From NCBI GenBank assembly GCA_947252755.1, contig CAMXWV010000002.1, forward strand, positions 233,168 through 297,167: 64,000 nucleotides of DNA, read 5' to 3'. A model generated the notes under the pieces. The model made no database searches. It was given only the letters and a program-made list of their open reading frames with translations, and was not told where the DNA came from. Made by a program: the position numbers and the translations under genes. Origin of the DNA: an uncultured Dermabacter sp. Lineage in GTDB: Bacteria > Actinomycetota > Actinomycetes > Actinomycetales > Dermabacteraceae. Positions 23,936-33,430 of this stretch are shown here, in pieces (the first letter of the stretch is position 1; each line of letters opens with the position of its first letter).

Positions 23936-25387
23936 CTATTGAGAAGCGGCCATCTTCTCAGCCTGCTGTGGGGAGATCTTAGTGATCCCCACACCCGTGG
24001 CGGCAAGGAGCAGCGCGACCATCACCCCTGACCAGTTGAGCACAGCCCACGGCAGGTACTCAAAGGTGGCCACACCGAGAGTGCCCGCCATGTATGCGCC
24101 TGCAGCCGTCCACGGCAGGATCGGCTCAAAGACAGTCGCTGCGTCTTCCGCTGTACGCCCCAAGACCTTCGGGTGAACGCCGCGCTCCAGATACGCCGGA
24201 CGCAGCGCCTCCCCTGGCATGATCACCGAGATCTGCCCGTTGCAGGTGACCCCGATGAAAACAAGACAGGTAGCGGCAGTGCTGGCGACGAGCCCAAACA
24301 CGCTCTTCACCCGGTCAAGCACCGCATGCAGAACCACGCCGAGGGAGTCGGTGACGTCCATGACGCCAGCGAACGCTATCGCGCAGAAACAGATTGCCAG
24401 CGTGCCCATCATCGAGTCGATGCCACCACGGTTGAGCAGAGTGCCAACATCATCCGAAATAGCTTCAGCGGTGAAGCCGTCCCTGGTCACCATGTCAACA
24501 TCAAAGCCACTCACCAGCGCCGTGAAGGCCGAATGGGCCGAAACCCCCTGCAAGAACACAGCAATGAACACACCGACACCCGAGGCTAGAAGAAGCACCG
24601 GCACAGTCGGCTTACGCAGGGCAGAACCAGCGAGGACGATCACTACCGGGAGCAGCACGATCGGGTTGAGCGAGAAAGCCGACGCGAGAGTGCTTGTCAT
24701 TGCCGCAGCCTGATCAACACTGGCGCCTCCACTTGCCTGGCCAGTCAGGCCAGCCCCGGCAAAAATAACGATCGACAGAACATAGGCCGGACCCGTTGTC
24801 CACAGGAGATTCGCAATATGTTCATACAGGGGAACCCGCGTTGCCATAGCCGCAACGTTTGTGGTGTCCGATAGCGGGGACATCTTGTCTCCGAAGTACG
24901 CACCGGAAACGACTGCGCCGGCCACCATAGCGAGGTTTGCGTCCATTGCGAGTGCAACCCCCATCAGCACAACGCCGATAGTTCCTGCGGATCCCCATGA
25001 TGTTCCCGTGCACAGCGCCACAATCGAGGTGACGATCAGCGCTGTCAGGGCGAGAAACTGCGGAGAAATAAGCTTCAGTCCCCAATAGATGAGGAAAGGA
25101 ATCGTTCCAGAACTCATCCAAGCGCCGATCAGCACGCCTACACACAGCAGGATAAGAAGTGCAGGCCATGTTTTTCGCATTTTCTGCGAGATTGAGCCGA
25201 CCATGTCATCCCAGGTATAGCCATGAGCCCACGCAATCAACCCTGCAGTAATTGCTGCGCAAATTATCATCGGCTCGGATGGAAGTTCGAGCCACACGTA
25301 CCCAACACCCAGAAAGACAGCCATCGCAATGATTGGGAGCACAGCCATGAAAAAGCTGGGCCTACCCGGCGTCTTTGACTCCTTCAT
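23936..25387 (-). CDS. NhaC-type Na+/H+ antiporter
   Basis: A 483-residue membrane transporter. The ATG at 25387 follows GGAGGGG with good spacing, so the longer frame up to 25432 is not used. NhaC features are WPALLILLCVGVLIGAWMSSGTIPFLIYWGL, GTSWGSAGTIGVVLMGVA, GAYFGDKMSPLSDTTNVA (signature loop, about 175-192) and FEPILPWTAAGAYMAGTLGV near the end. Relatives exchange Na+ for H+ or malate/lactate. By eye its DNA uses more A/T third positions than the genes around it (for example 24720-25380), which may mean later acquisition. Confidence 0.88.
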   Translation of the reverse strand: MKESKTPGRPSFFMAVLPIIAMAVFLGVGYVWLELPSEPMIICAAITAGLIAWAHGYTWDDMVGSISQKMRKTWPALLILLCVGVLIGAWMSSGTIPFLIYWGLKLISPQFLALTALIVTSIVALCTGTSWGSAGTIGVVLMGVALAMDANLAMVAGAVVSGAYFGDKMSPLSDTTNVAAMATRVPLYEHIANLLWTTGPAYVLSIVIFAGAGLTGQASGGASVDQAAAMTSTLASAFSLNPIVLLPVVIVLAGSALRKPTVPVLLLASGVGVFIAVFLQGVSAHSAFTALVSGFDVDMVTRDGFTAEAISDDVGTLLNRGGIDSMMGTLAICFCAIAFAGVMDVTDSLGVVLHAVLDRVKSVFGLVASTAATCLVFIGVTCNGQISVIMPGEALRPAYLERGVHPKVLGRTAEDAATVFEPILPWTAAGAYMAGTLGVATFEYLPWAVLNWSGVMVALLLAATGVGITKISPQQAEKMAASQ

Positions 25388-25470
25388 CAAGATCCCCTCC
25401 GTGATGACCGGCACTGCATCTGTTCGCCACAAGCAACGCTTGCCCGCCCTCGGGCAGTCGCGGTATAAAG

Positions 25471-25519
25471 GCGAGGAAGGCGCGGACGCTGCTCAGTCGA
25501 ACGCCCACACCTTCCTCGC
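25471..25519 (-). terminator. Hairpin after the xylose operon
   Basis: GCGAGGAAGG (25471-25480) and CCTTCCTCGC (25510-25519) form a 10-bp stem with a 29-nt loop just past the last gene of the leftward operon. On that strand it is followed by CTTTATACC. A second small stem, TGCCCG-CCCT-CGGGCA, is at 25441-25456. Confidence 0.55.
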
Positions 25520-25529
25520 GGTATCGAAG

Positions 25530-26735
25530 TTAGGCTGCGGCAGCGCGCTTCTTGCTGAGAAGGTCAAACGCCACGGCTCCCAGCAGCACGAAGCCCTTGA
25601 TCGCCTGCTGCCATGCCGGGTCCACTGCGAGGATTGACAGTCCGATGTTCAGCACGCCCATGATGAGCGCGCCGATCATGGCGCCGGAGATCCTGCCAAC
25701 ACCGCCGGTCACGGCAGCACCGCCGATGAAGCACGCCGCGATTGCGTCAAGCTCGTAACTCATGCCGGCGTTCGCCACTGCGGCGCCAGCACGAGAAGTG
25801 ACCACCACACCGGCAATTGCCGCAAGGCCACCGGCCAGCAGGAACACGTTGAAGGTGGTGAGCTTTGCGTTCACACCTGACAGTTCAGCCGCGCGATAGT
25901 TGCCGCCGATGGCGTAGATGTTCCGCCCGAACGGTGTGTTGCGCAGCAGCCATGCGAACACCAGCATCAGCACTCCAACCACGCCCAGAACGATCGGGAA
26001 GCCGCCCGTGGAGTTCGCCAGCAGGTAGGTGAAGAAGGCGATGATCAGTGCGGAAAACACAACACGCCCCCAGAACAGGCCGTTCGGCTCCACATCCAAT
26101 CCGTGCGAGGCGCGGCTCTTGCGGCTGCGCAGTGAGGACACCACAAGGCTCACAATCGCCAGCACACCCAGCAGCAGCGTGACACCTTCGAGATAGCCGA
26201 TTGCCGGGGTGTTGGTGAACCCGAGAACATTCGGCAGCGAACCGTTGCCGATCTGGATGAAGCCGTTGTCAAAGCCGGAAATCGTCTGGCCTACGAGCAG
26301 CTGCGCGAACCCGCGGAAGATCAGCATTCCTGCCAGGGTCACGATGAACGCGGGAATGCCCACATACGCTACCCAGAAGCCCTGCCAGGCACCCACAACC
26401 AGTCCCACCAGCAGGCACAGGATGATGGAGAGCACCCAATGCACGCCCCACGACGCGGTCAGCACTCCGAAGATGCCACCTACCATCGCCACGGTGGATC
26501 CCACGGAAAGGTCGATGTGCCCGGCGATGATGACGAGCATCATGCCGATCGCGAGGATCATCACGTACGCGTTCTGCTGGATCAGGGACGCCACGTTGTC
26601 CGGAACGAGCAGTCGCCCGCCGGTCAGTATCTGGAACAGCACGATGATGCCGAGCAGTGCCAGCAGCAGACCGGACTGGCGGAGATTGAAGGAGCGGTAC
26701 CACGCCTTTTTCGTGGTCACAGTGTCTGCACTCAT
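25530..26735 (-). CDS. gguB: Sugar ABC transporter permease (GguB/MmsB type)
   Basis: A 401-residue inner-membrane permease of the ribose/xylose class. Segments MLVIIAGHIDLSVGSTVAMVGGI and GNYRAAELSGVNAKLTTFNVFLLAGGLAAIAGVVVTSRAGAA are family marks. The length and arrangement match the GguB/MmsB 'multiple monosaccharide' group rather than the shorter RbsC. Its ATG overlaps the ATPase stop (ATGA). It would form the membrane channel with GguA and receive sugar from the ChvE-like lipoprotein. Context with xylA and xylB points to xylose. Confidence 0.93.
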   Translation of the reverse strand: MSADTVTTKKAWYRSFNLRQSGLLLALLGIIVLFQILTGGRLLVPDNVASLIQQNAYVMILAIGMMLVIIAGHIDLSVGSTVAMVGGIFGVLTASWGVHWVLSIILCLLVGLVVGAWQGFWVAYVGIPAFIVTLAGMLIFRGFAQLLVGQTISGFDNGFIQIGNGSLPNVLGFTNTPAIGYLEGVTLLLGVLAIVSLVVSSLRSRKSRASHGLDVEPNGLFWGRVVFSALIIAFFTYLLANSTGGFPIVLGVVGVLMLVFAWLLRNTPFGRNIYAIGGNYRAAELSGVNAKLTTFNVFLLAGGLAAIAGVVVTSRAGAAVANAGMSYELDAIAACFIGGAAVTGGVGRISGAMIGALIMGVLNIGLSILAVDPAWQQAIKGFVLLGAVAFDLLSKKRAAAA

Positions 26736-28309
26736 GCTGCAGCACCTGCTTTCTCTGTGGTCATGAGGCGCATAAGCGCTTCTTGGCTGAAGTCGGGTTT
26801 CGCGAGCTCACCGGTGATGCTTCCCTGATTGAGCGCGTAAATGCGGTCGCAGATGCCGAGCAGCTCGGGCATCTCAGAGGAGATCACGATCACGCCCTTG
26901 CCGCTGTCTGCGAACTCGTTGATCAGCTGGTAGATCTCAAACTTGGCGCCCACATCGATCCCGCGTGTCGGCTCGTCCAAGATCAGCACGTCCGGGTCTG
27001 TGAACAGCCACTTTGCAAGGGACACTTTCTGCTGATTGCCGCCGGACAGGTTCGCCACGGATTCATCGATGCTGGATGTTTTGATGTGCACGCTCTTGCG
27101 GTAGTCCTGGGCGATGATCGCTTCACGGTGCTCATCCACCATGCCGTGCTGGGTCAGTTTGCCGAGCGCCGCGCTGGAGATATTGGTTTTGATGGACTGG
27201 ATGAGGTTCAGCCCGAGCTCCTTGCGATCTTCGGACACGTACGCCAGTCCGGCGTCGATCGCTCGACGCACCGTGGAGGTGTCCACTGCCTGCCCGCGCT
27301 TGACCACGCTTCCGGACTGGTAGCTGCCGTAGCTGCGGCCGAACACGCTCATGGCGAATTCGGTGCGACCAGCACCCATCAGGCCCGCAATGCCCACGAT
27401 CTCACCCGCATGCACCGTGATCGAGATGTCATCACTGATAACGCGCTCTGGAATGCTCGGATGGAGCACGGTCCAGTTGTCGACGCGCAGCAGCTCGTCA
27501 CCGATCGTGGGAGTGTGGTCGGGATAACGGTTATCGAGGCTTCGTCCCACCATGCCACGGATGATCCGCTCCTCATCCACGGATTGACCGTCCTCCACGT
27601 GGAAGGTCTCAACCGTGAGTCCGTCGCGGATGATGGTGACGGAGTCAGAGATCTCCGCAACCTCGTTGAGCTTGTGCGAGATGATCACGCAGGCCACTCC
27701 CTCAGCACGGAGCTGGCGGACCAGTTCAAGCAGCTGTTCGGAGTCGTCATCATTGAGCGCTGCTGTGGGTTCATCCAGGATCAGGATGCGCACTCGCTTC
27801 GAGAGTGCACGAGCGATCTCCACGAGCTGCTGCTTGCCCACGCCGAGCTCGCCAACGAGCGTGTCGATGTTCTCTTGGAGGCCTACTTTGGCGAGCAGTC
27901 GGGTTGCTTCATCACGCATCGGCTTCCAGTCGATTCCGAGTCCTGCGCGGATTGGGCGGCCCAGGTAGATGTTCTCCAGGATCGACAGGTTCGGGGCGAG
28001 CGCGAGCTCCTGGTGAATGATCGCGATGCCTTCAGCTTCGGAGTCCCGGATCGATTTGAACTGGGCTTCTTTGCTGTCAAGGATGATCTGCCCCTCGTAG
28101 GTGCCTGCTGGGTACACCCCGGAAAGCACTTTCATGAGGGTTGACTTGCCTGCGCCGTTCTCACCGCAGAGTGCATGGACAGTTCCACGCGCCACCTTCA
28201 GATCTACTCGATCGAGCGCTACAACGGGACCGAATGTTTTTCGGATCCCTTTCATCTCAAGGATGACCGGGGCGTTTTCGGAGTGGTGATCTTTTCGTGC
28301 TGACATCAT
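26732..28309 (-). CDS. gguA: Sugar ABC transporter ATPase with two nucleotide-binding domains (GguA/MmsA type)
   Basis: A 525-residue tandem ATPase. The first domain has Walker A GENGAGKST (about 52-60), signature GVGKQQLVEIARAL and Walker B LILDEPTAALN. The second has a degenerate P-loop region (GIAGLMGAGRTEF), signature LSGGNQQKVSLAKWL and Walker B LILDEPTRGIDVG, the normal state for RbsA/XylG-type proteins. It energises the GguB permease. Two ATGs (28309 and 28306) are adjacent and the ribosome-binding site is weak; the preceding sbp gene ends 3 bp upstream, so translation is probably coupled. Confidence 0.95.
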   Translation of the reverse strand: MMSARKDHHSENAPVILEMKGIRKTFGPVVALDRVDLKVARGTVHALCGENGAGKSTLMKVLSGVYPAGTYEGQIILDSKEAQFKSIRDSEAEGIAIIHQELALAPNLSILENIYLGRPIRAGLGIDWKPMRDEATRLLAKVGLQENIDTLVGELGVGKQQLVEIARALSKRVRILILDEPTAALNDDDSEQLLELVRQLRAEGVACVIISHKLNEVAEISDSVTIIRDGLTVETFHVEDGQSVDEERIIRGMVGRSLDNRYPDHTPTIGDELLRVDNWTVLHPSIPERVISDDISITVHAGEIVGIAGLMGAGRTEFAMSVFGRSYGSYQSGSVVKRGQAVDTSTVRRAIDAGLAYVSEDRKELGLNLIQSIKTNISSAALGKLTQHGMVDEHREAIIAQDYRKSVHIKTSSIDESVANLSGGNQQKVSLAKWLFTDPDVLILDEPTRGIDVGAKFEIYQLINEFADSGKGVIVISSEMPELLGICDRIYALNQGSITGELAKPDFSQEALMRLMTTEKAGAAA

Positions 28310-28312
28310 GGT

Positions 28313-29428
28313 TCAGAGCCCCAGATCGTCCGTGGAATAGAACCCGGTGTCCACAAGGTCGGCCGACACCGTGTCCTTGGTGACTACCTTCGGTTCAAGG
28401 AGGAACGTGGGCACCTGCTTCTTCCCGTTGTCGTACTCCTTGCCTTCGGTGATCGAGACGTTCTCACCCTTGATGATCTGGTCCACCATGGTGAAGGCCT
28501 GTTCGCCCAGCTTGCGGGTGTCCTTGAACACCGTCATGGACTGCTTGTCCTTCAACATGTTCAGTACGTTCGCTTTGTCGGCATCCTGACCGGTGACGAG
28601 CGGCCAGTTCTGGCCCGGCTTGTAGCCGCGTGCATCCAGTGCCTGCTCGATCCCAAGGGCGAGGGAGTCATTCGGGGAGAGGACTGCGTCGAGCTGGGTT
28701 CCGTCCGCGTAGAAGGAGTTCAGACGAGTCTGCATCTCCGATTGTGCTTTGGCGCTGTCCCAGCCGAGGATGCCGATCTGCTTCCAGCCGTCTTCATCCT
28801 TGGGCACCTTGCCGCTAGGCGACGTGAATGCGCCGGAGGCGAAGTGCTCAGCGATGACGTCCCAGGCACCGCCGAAGAACTGAGCGGCGTTCGGGTCATC
28901 CGGGGAACCGCCGAACAACTCCACGTTCTTCGGGGCAGATGGGTTCGGCTGCAGCTTCTCCACCAGGAACGTTCCCTGGAATGTCCCCACCGTGCGGTTG
29001 TCGAAGCTGACGTAGTACTCCACTCCGTCGGTGCCCTCGATCAGCCGGTCATACGAGAGCACCGGAATTCCCTTGTTCTTCGCGGATTCGATGGCTGGGG
29101 CGAGCATAGTGCCGTCGATCGGTGCGACCACGAGCACGTCAACACCGTCATTGACCATGTTCTGAATCTGGCTGAACTGCATGTCCGGCTTGTTGTCCGC
29201 GTACTGCAGGGACGTGCCGTAGCCGGCGTCTTTCAGCAGCTTGTTGAGATTGGCGCCGTCGCGGTTCCACCGTTCAAGGGATTTCGTAGGCATTGAGACG
29301 CCCACCACGGCGTTCGCTGGATCGATCTTTGTGGCGCTGGTGGGGCGTGTGGCTACGCACCCTGTGAGGGTGAGGGCGGCGAGCACCGGCATGCTGAGCA
29401 GTGCACGGCGTTTGATGTGATTCGTCAT
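28313..29428 (-). CDS. chvE: Sugar-binding lipoprotein (ChvE type)
   Basis: A 371-residue periplasmic-type binding protein. The ATG at 29428 has GGAGGAG upstream and starts a lipoprotein signal peptide (MTNHIKRRALLS...ALTLTGC), with the lipobox cysteine near residue 23. The mature part begins VVGVSMPTKSLERWNRDGANL and contains VVAPIDGTMLAPAIESAKNKGIPVLSYDRL and VTGQDADKANVLNMLKDKQSMTVFKDTR, which match ChvE/multiple-monosaccharide binding proteins. It binds the sugar outside the membrane, probably xylose from the operon context. Confidence 0.94.
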   Translation of the reverse strand: MTNHIKRRALLSMPVLAALTLTGCVATRPTSATKIDPANAVVGVSMPTKSLERWNRDGANLNKLLKDAGYGTSLQYADNKPDMQFSQIQNMVNDGVDVLVVAPIDGTMLAPAIESAKNKGIPVLSYDRLIEGTDGVEYYVSFDNRTVGTFQGTFLVEKLQPNPSAPKNVELFGGSPDDPNAAQFFGGAWDVIAEHFASGAFTSPSGKVPKDEDGWKQIGILGWDSAKAQSEMQTRLNSFYADGTQLDAVLSPNDSLALGIEQALDARGYKPGQNWPLVTGQDADKANVLNMLKDKQSMTVFKDTRKLGEQAFTMVDQIIKGENVSITEGKEYDNGKKQVPTFLLEPKVVTKDTVSADLVDTGFYSTDDLGL

Positions 29429-29492
29429 TGAATTCTCCTCCCGCCGAAGCGGGTACCTCTGAGAGGGAATGGGGTGGTGGCTGTAACCGGAC

Positions 29493-30872
29493 CTAGCGGG
29501 CAGATGAGTCCCTGTAGGTTCGGTACTGCTCGAGGACCTCCGGGGTATGGTCCCCGGTGAATTGGTCTGCCTTGGGGGCCGGCCATGCCGGCGGATCAGC
29601 CTGACCGGACAGTGCCCAAGCCGCCTGTTTCGCGGCGCCGATTGCCACGTATTCCGCGGCAGCAGGCACATCCACCGGCGCACCGAGCACCTGCGGCGCA
29701 AGCTCGCGCACTGCGGGAGACTTCGCGCCGCCGCCGATCAGCAGCAGCCGCTCAGCGGTTCGACCTGACGCCTCCTCGATGAAGGAGACTGCGTCGGCCA
29801 GAGAGCACAGCAGACCCTCCACCACCGCGCGTGCCATGTCATCGCGCCCTACCTTGCGAGTGAGGCCATGGAAGCTGCCGGTGGCGTTCGGCCGGTTCGG
29901 GGTGCGTTCACCATCCAGGTATGGAATGAATACTGCGCCGCGAGCACCGGGTTCCGAGCGCAGCGCCATTGCGCTGAGCTCGTCGTAGTCCACGCCCAGA
30001 ATGGTGCATCCGAAGTCGAGGATGCGAGAGGCGTTGAGCGTGCACGCCAGTGGCAGCCAACGGCCGGTCGCGTCGGCAAAGCCATTGACGGAGCCTGTCG
30101 GGTCACAGGGGACCTGTTCGGAGACCATCGCGGCTACCCCGGAAGTGCCAACGGAAAGGGAGACGTCTCCTTTGCCCAGGCCTAGTCCCAGCGCGGCGGC
30201 CATATTGTCTCCGGTGCCAGGTGCGATGACCGCGCCTGAGGCGGTCTCCCCCATCGCCGCGTTCGGTGCGGGCGCGATCACCGGAGTTTCGAAGTCATGC
30301 CCAAGTGCCTGGATCTTCAGCTCATCGCACCACGCGTTGCTGCGTGGCGAGAAGTAGCCGGTGCCGGAGGCATCACCACGGTCAGTGAAGAACCCGCCGT
30401 CCACATCCAAATAGTGATTGATCCAGTCGTGTGGCAGCAGCACCCGGTGGGTGCGGCGGGCGTTCTCGGGCTCGCTGTCTCGCATCCACCGCAGTTTGGT
30501 GCTGGTGATAGACGCAACGTGGACGGAACCGGTGGCTTCCGCCGCAGCGGCGGGACCGCCCAGCTCCTCGACGAGGTCCTGGGCAGCGGTTGCGCTGCGG
30601 CTGTCATTCCACAGAAGCGCATCCCTCACGGGAACACCCGCGGAATCGAGTGCCACCATCCCGTGCTGCTGTCCGCCCACGGCCACTGCTTCTGCCCGCG
30701 GAAGCAGCGGGCCTGCCGCTTCCTCGAGTGCTTCGAGCCAGATGCGGGGATCCACCTCGGTGACATCCGGGTGAGCCGCTCTGCGTTCTTCCACTACCTG
30801 ACCGGAGTCAGCCTCGATGAGCAGAGCCTTAGTGGACTGCGTGGAGGAGTCGATCCCGAGAACGAACGCCAT
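29493..30872 (-). CDS. xylB: Xylulokinase
   Basis: A 459-residue FGGY-family kinase converting D-xylulose to xylulose 5-phosphate. The ATG at 30872 lies one base after the xylA stop, with GGAG in the end of xylA. Motifs are the phosphate-1 loop LGIDSSTQSTKALL (residues 5-18), GGQQHGMVALD (active-site region), LWNDSR, LSVGTSGVAA and GGGAKSPAVRELAPQVLG. Length is slightly below the usual 480-500 residues. Confidence 0.96.
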   Translation of the reverse strand: MAFVLGIDSSTQSTKALLIEADSGQVVEERRAAHPDVTEVDPRIWLEALEEAAGPLLPRAEAVAVGGQQHGMVALDSAGVPVRDALLWNDSRSATAAQDLVEELGGPAAAAEATGSVHVASITSTKLRWMRDSEPENARRTHRVLLPHDWINHYLDVDGGFFTDRGDASGTGYFSPRSNAWCDELKIQALGHDFETPVIAPAPNAAMGETASGAVIAPGTGDNMAAALGLGLGKGDVSLSVGTSGVAAMVSEQVPCDPTGSVNGFADATGRWLPLACTLNASRILDFGCTILGVDYDELSAMALRSEPGARGAVFIPYLDGERTPNRPNATGSFHGLTRKVGRDDMARAVVEGLLCSLADAVSFIEEASGRTAERLLLIGGGAKSPAVRELAPQVLGAPVDVPAAAEYVAIGAAKQAAWALSGQADPPAWPAPKADQFTGDHTPEVLEQYRTYRDSSAR

Positions 30873-30873
30873 G

Positions 30874-32067
30874 TCAGGCTCCGACGCCGAGCAGGTGACG
30901 CATCGCCAGCTGGTGCAGCCGCACGAAGCCGTAGTTGCGCTCGCTTGCCTTCTCCACGTCGAACTCCTCGTAAGCAGAGGTGTCTTTGAGGAGGTCGTCA
31001 ACCGTTTCGCCGTCAGCCATGGTGGGCTCACCGAGGTCCAGAACGCCTGAGTACTTCAGGGCTTCCTGAACCTCGGGGTCCTGACGGAACGCGATCGCGC
31101 GCTCCTTGAGCATCAGGTACATCTCCATGTTCGCGGCGGCCGAGTCATACTGGCCCTCGGTGTACTCGGTACGGGACGGCTTGAAGTCGAAGTGACGAGC
31201 GCCCTCGTAGGCCCCAGGCTTGCCCGGCAGCCCGTTCTCCAGCAGATCAACGGTGAAGAATGCACTGATCAGGTCACCGTGACCAAACACAAGGTCCTGG
31301 TCATACATCGGGCCGTGCTGTCCGTTGAGGTCAATGTGAAAGAGCTTGTCCGCCCACATCGCCTGGGCAAGGCCGTGAGTGTAGTTGAGGCCTGCCATCT
31401 GCTCGTGTCCAGTCTCCGGGTTCACGCCCACGATGTCACCGTTCTCAAGCTTCTCAATGAAGGCGAGGGCGTGACCAACCGTGGGCAGGAAGATGTCACC
31501 GCGAGGCTCGTTCGGCTTCGGCTCAAGGCCGATACGCATGTCATAGCCTTTGGACTTGATATAGGCGGCCACGGTGTCGATGCCTTCGGCGTAGCGGTCA
31601 AGCGCAGCGCCGAGGTCCTTGGAGGAGTCGTACTCGGAGCCTTCGCGGCCGCCCCACATCACGAAGGTCTGGGCGCCCAGCTCCGCCGCAAGATCCACGT
31701 TCTTCAGCACCTTACGCAGACCGTAGCGGCGCACGCCGCGGTCATTGGAGGTGAATGCGCCGTCCTTAAAGATCGGGTGAGCAAATGTGTCCGTAGTGAC
31801 CATCTCAACGGTCATGCCGGTCTCTTCAGCGGCCTTCTTGATCTGGTCGATCACAGCGCGACGCTCATCCTCAGGCGCGTCAAAGGCGAATACGTCATTG
31901 TCATGGAACGTGAAGCCCCACGCGCCCATATCGGCGAGGCGTTTGATGTGTTCGGTGAGCGGGAGCGCGGGGCGGGTAGCACGACCGAACTGGTCCTGCG
32001 CCTGCCAGCCGGTAGTCCACAGTCCGAAGCAGAACTTGTCATCGAGAGTAGGGGGCAGAGCCGACAT
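30874..32067 (-). CDS. xylA: Xylose isomerase
   Basis: A 397-residue class I xylose isomerase of actinomycete type. The start at 32067 (MSALPPTLDDKFCFGLWT) has AAAGG upstream. Catalytic features are His55 and Asp58 in FHDNDVFAF, MVTTDTFAHPIFKDGAFTSND, the metal site in LEPKPNEPRGDIFLPTVGHA and NPETGHEQMAGLNYTHGLAQA, and LFHIDLNGQHGPMYDQD. It opens the leftward operon xylA-xylB-chvE-gguA-gguB. A XylO-like palindrome sits 30 bp before it. Confidence 0.98.
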   Translation of the reverse strand: MSALPPTLDDKFCFGLWTTGWQAQDQFGRATRPALPLTEHIKRLADMGAWGFTFHDNDVFAFDAPEDERRAVIDQIKKAAEETGMTVEMVTTDTFAHPIFKDGAFTSNDRGVRRYGLRKVLKNVDLAAELGAQTFVMWGGREGSEYDSSKDLGAALDRYAEGIDTVAAYIKSKGYDMRIGLEPKPNEPRGDIFLPTVGHALAFIEKLENGDIVGVNPETGHEQMAGLNYTHGLAQAMWADKLFHIDLNGQHGPMYDQDLVFGHGDLISAFFTVDLLENGLPGKPGAYEGARHFDFKPSRTEYTEGQYDSAAANMEMYLMLKERAIAFRQDPEVQEALKYSGVLDLGEPTMADGETVDDLLKDTSAYEEFDVEKASERNYGFVRLHQLAMRHLLGVGA

Positions 32068-32096
32068 GGGAGATACCTTTCGTAGACGAGCTAGCA

Positions 32097-32121
32097 TTAG
32101 TTAGTTTCCGTTACTAACTTA
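32097..32121. promoter_or_regulatory. XylR operator candidate in the xylA-xylR intergenic region
   Basis: TTAGTTAG-N9-CTAACTTA, a 25-bp imperfect palindrome (7 of 8 arm bases match), resembles the TTAGTTTG-type operators of ROK-family XylR. A TTGACA (-35, minus strand 32131-32126) lies directly upstream for xylA, so bound XylR would cover the xylA promoter and probably that of xylR as well. Confidence 0.7.
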
Positions 32122-32166
32122 CTGATGTCAAGGACGTCCGTCCCGACCTGAAAGAGAGGAGCGGAG

Positions 32167-33387
32167 ATGCAGCCGCTCAACATCCGCAGTCACAACCTCA
32201 GCCGAGTGTTGCGGCACATTGCGCATGCCGAAGGCCCACTCTCACGAGCGGACATCGCTGCACACACCGGGCTCGCTAAGCCCACTGTGTCCAACCTGGT
32301 GGATCAGCTGGTGACCGGCGGACTGGTCGCAGAAGGGGCACCGGAGCGCCTCGGCGGAACGGGACGGCCGATGACTCCGCTACGCGCATCACGGGATGGG
32401 GCGATCGGCATCGGCATCGAAGTCAGCGCGGACCACGTAGCCGTGATGCTGCGCCAGCTCGACGGCTCCACCAGCGCCAGCTCCCACACCCGCGGGGACT
32501 TCACGAACGCACCCGAGGCCGCTGCGGCTTCCGCCGCAGAACTGCTGATACCTCTGATCCATGCACTGCGGCCAGCTACGCGCATCGCGGGGATCACCGC
32601 TGCTATCCCCGGCCGCATCTCGCATGATCGCCGAACAGTGACATCCGCGCCGAACCTGGGCTGGACTGACGTGCCTTTCTCCCAGTTGCTCCACAACCAG
32701 CTCACCGCTCACCTCAACGCTGAGAACACGACCGCCCCGCACGCCTCCGGCTCACGCGGACCCGCCGGGCACACACGGCACCAGTCACTGCCGATTCCGC
32801 TCTGCGGGAATGATGCGCGACTGGTTGCCCGCACAGAAATGACCCGGCGTCCTGGCGAGTCATTCGTAGTGGTCCACGGCGAAACCGGTATCGGCGGAAC
32901 ACTCGTGATCAATGGTGACATCCTCCATGGCTCCCAGGGGTGGGCCGGAGAGATCGGCCACGTGGTGGTAGACCCGAACGGGCCGCCGTGCCGATGCGGC
33001 AGATCCGGGTGCTTGGAGTCGTACGCGTCGGCTTGGGTGCTCCGCAAACGCGCCAACATCTCTGACGACGCAGCAATCGACGAAATCCCCGAGCTGATCA
33101 ATCCAGAGGTTCTTGATGACTTGGCTTACTGGCTCGGCATCGGACTCGCCAGCACCCTCACCCTGCTCGATGTTCCAACCGTGGTGCTCTCTGGATACTT
33201 CGGCCGGCTCTTCCCGCAGATCCACGAGCGTGTGGCGGCAACGGTGGCCGAACACTCGCTTGCCGCCGAAGCTCGGCAGATCACAATCGCACAAGCCGCA
33301 GAGATCGACAACGCCCCGCTCATCGGATCATCGATCTACTCACTCAAACCGCTGTTCGATGACCCGCTCCCCTGGCTCGAGAGCTGA
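32167..33387 (+). CDS. xylR: ROK-family xylose repressor
   Basis: A 406-residue ROK transcription factor. The start follows GAGGAG at 32157. An N-terminal winged helix-turn-helix (LSRADIAAHTGLAKPTVSNLVDQLV, about residues 29-53) precedes the ROK sugar-kinase-like domain with GIGIEVSADHVAVMLRQLDG, ETGIGGTLVINGDI, GEIGHVVVDPNGPPC and the zinc motif CRCGRSGCLE. It is divergent from xylA, and xylose probably relieves repression. A short insertion around residues 185-205 (NTTAPHASGSRG) is low complexity. Confidence 0.9.
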   Translation: MQPLNIRSHNLSRVLRHIAHAEGPLSRADIAAHTGLAKPTVSNLVDQLVTGGLVAEGAPERLGGTGRPMTPLRASRDGAIGIGIEVSADHVAVMLRQLDGSTSASSHTRGDFTNAPEAAAASAAELLIPLIHALRPATRIAGITAAIPGRISHDRRTVTSAPNLGWTDVPFSQLLHNQLTAHLNAENTTAPHASGSRGPAGHTRHQSLPIPLCGNDARLVARTEMTRRPGESFVVVHGETGIGGTLVINGDILHGSQGWAGEIGHVVVDPNGPPCRCGRSGCLESYASAWVLRKRANISDDAAIDEIPELINPEVLDDLAYWLGIGLASTLTLLDVPTVVLSGYFGRLFPQIHERVAATVAEHSLAAEARQITIAQAAEIDNAPLIGSSIYSLKPLFDDPLPWLES

Positions 33388-33430
33388 GGAGCACGACACC
33401 CGGGGTCACTCTTGCGGTGCCCAACCGCCG

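Noticed and set aside
26783..28144. 453-residue plus-strand protein
   Set aside because: Antisense shadow of the sugar ABC ATPase gene.
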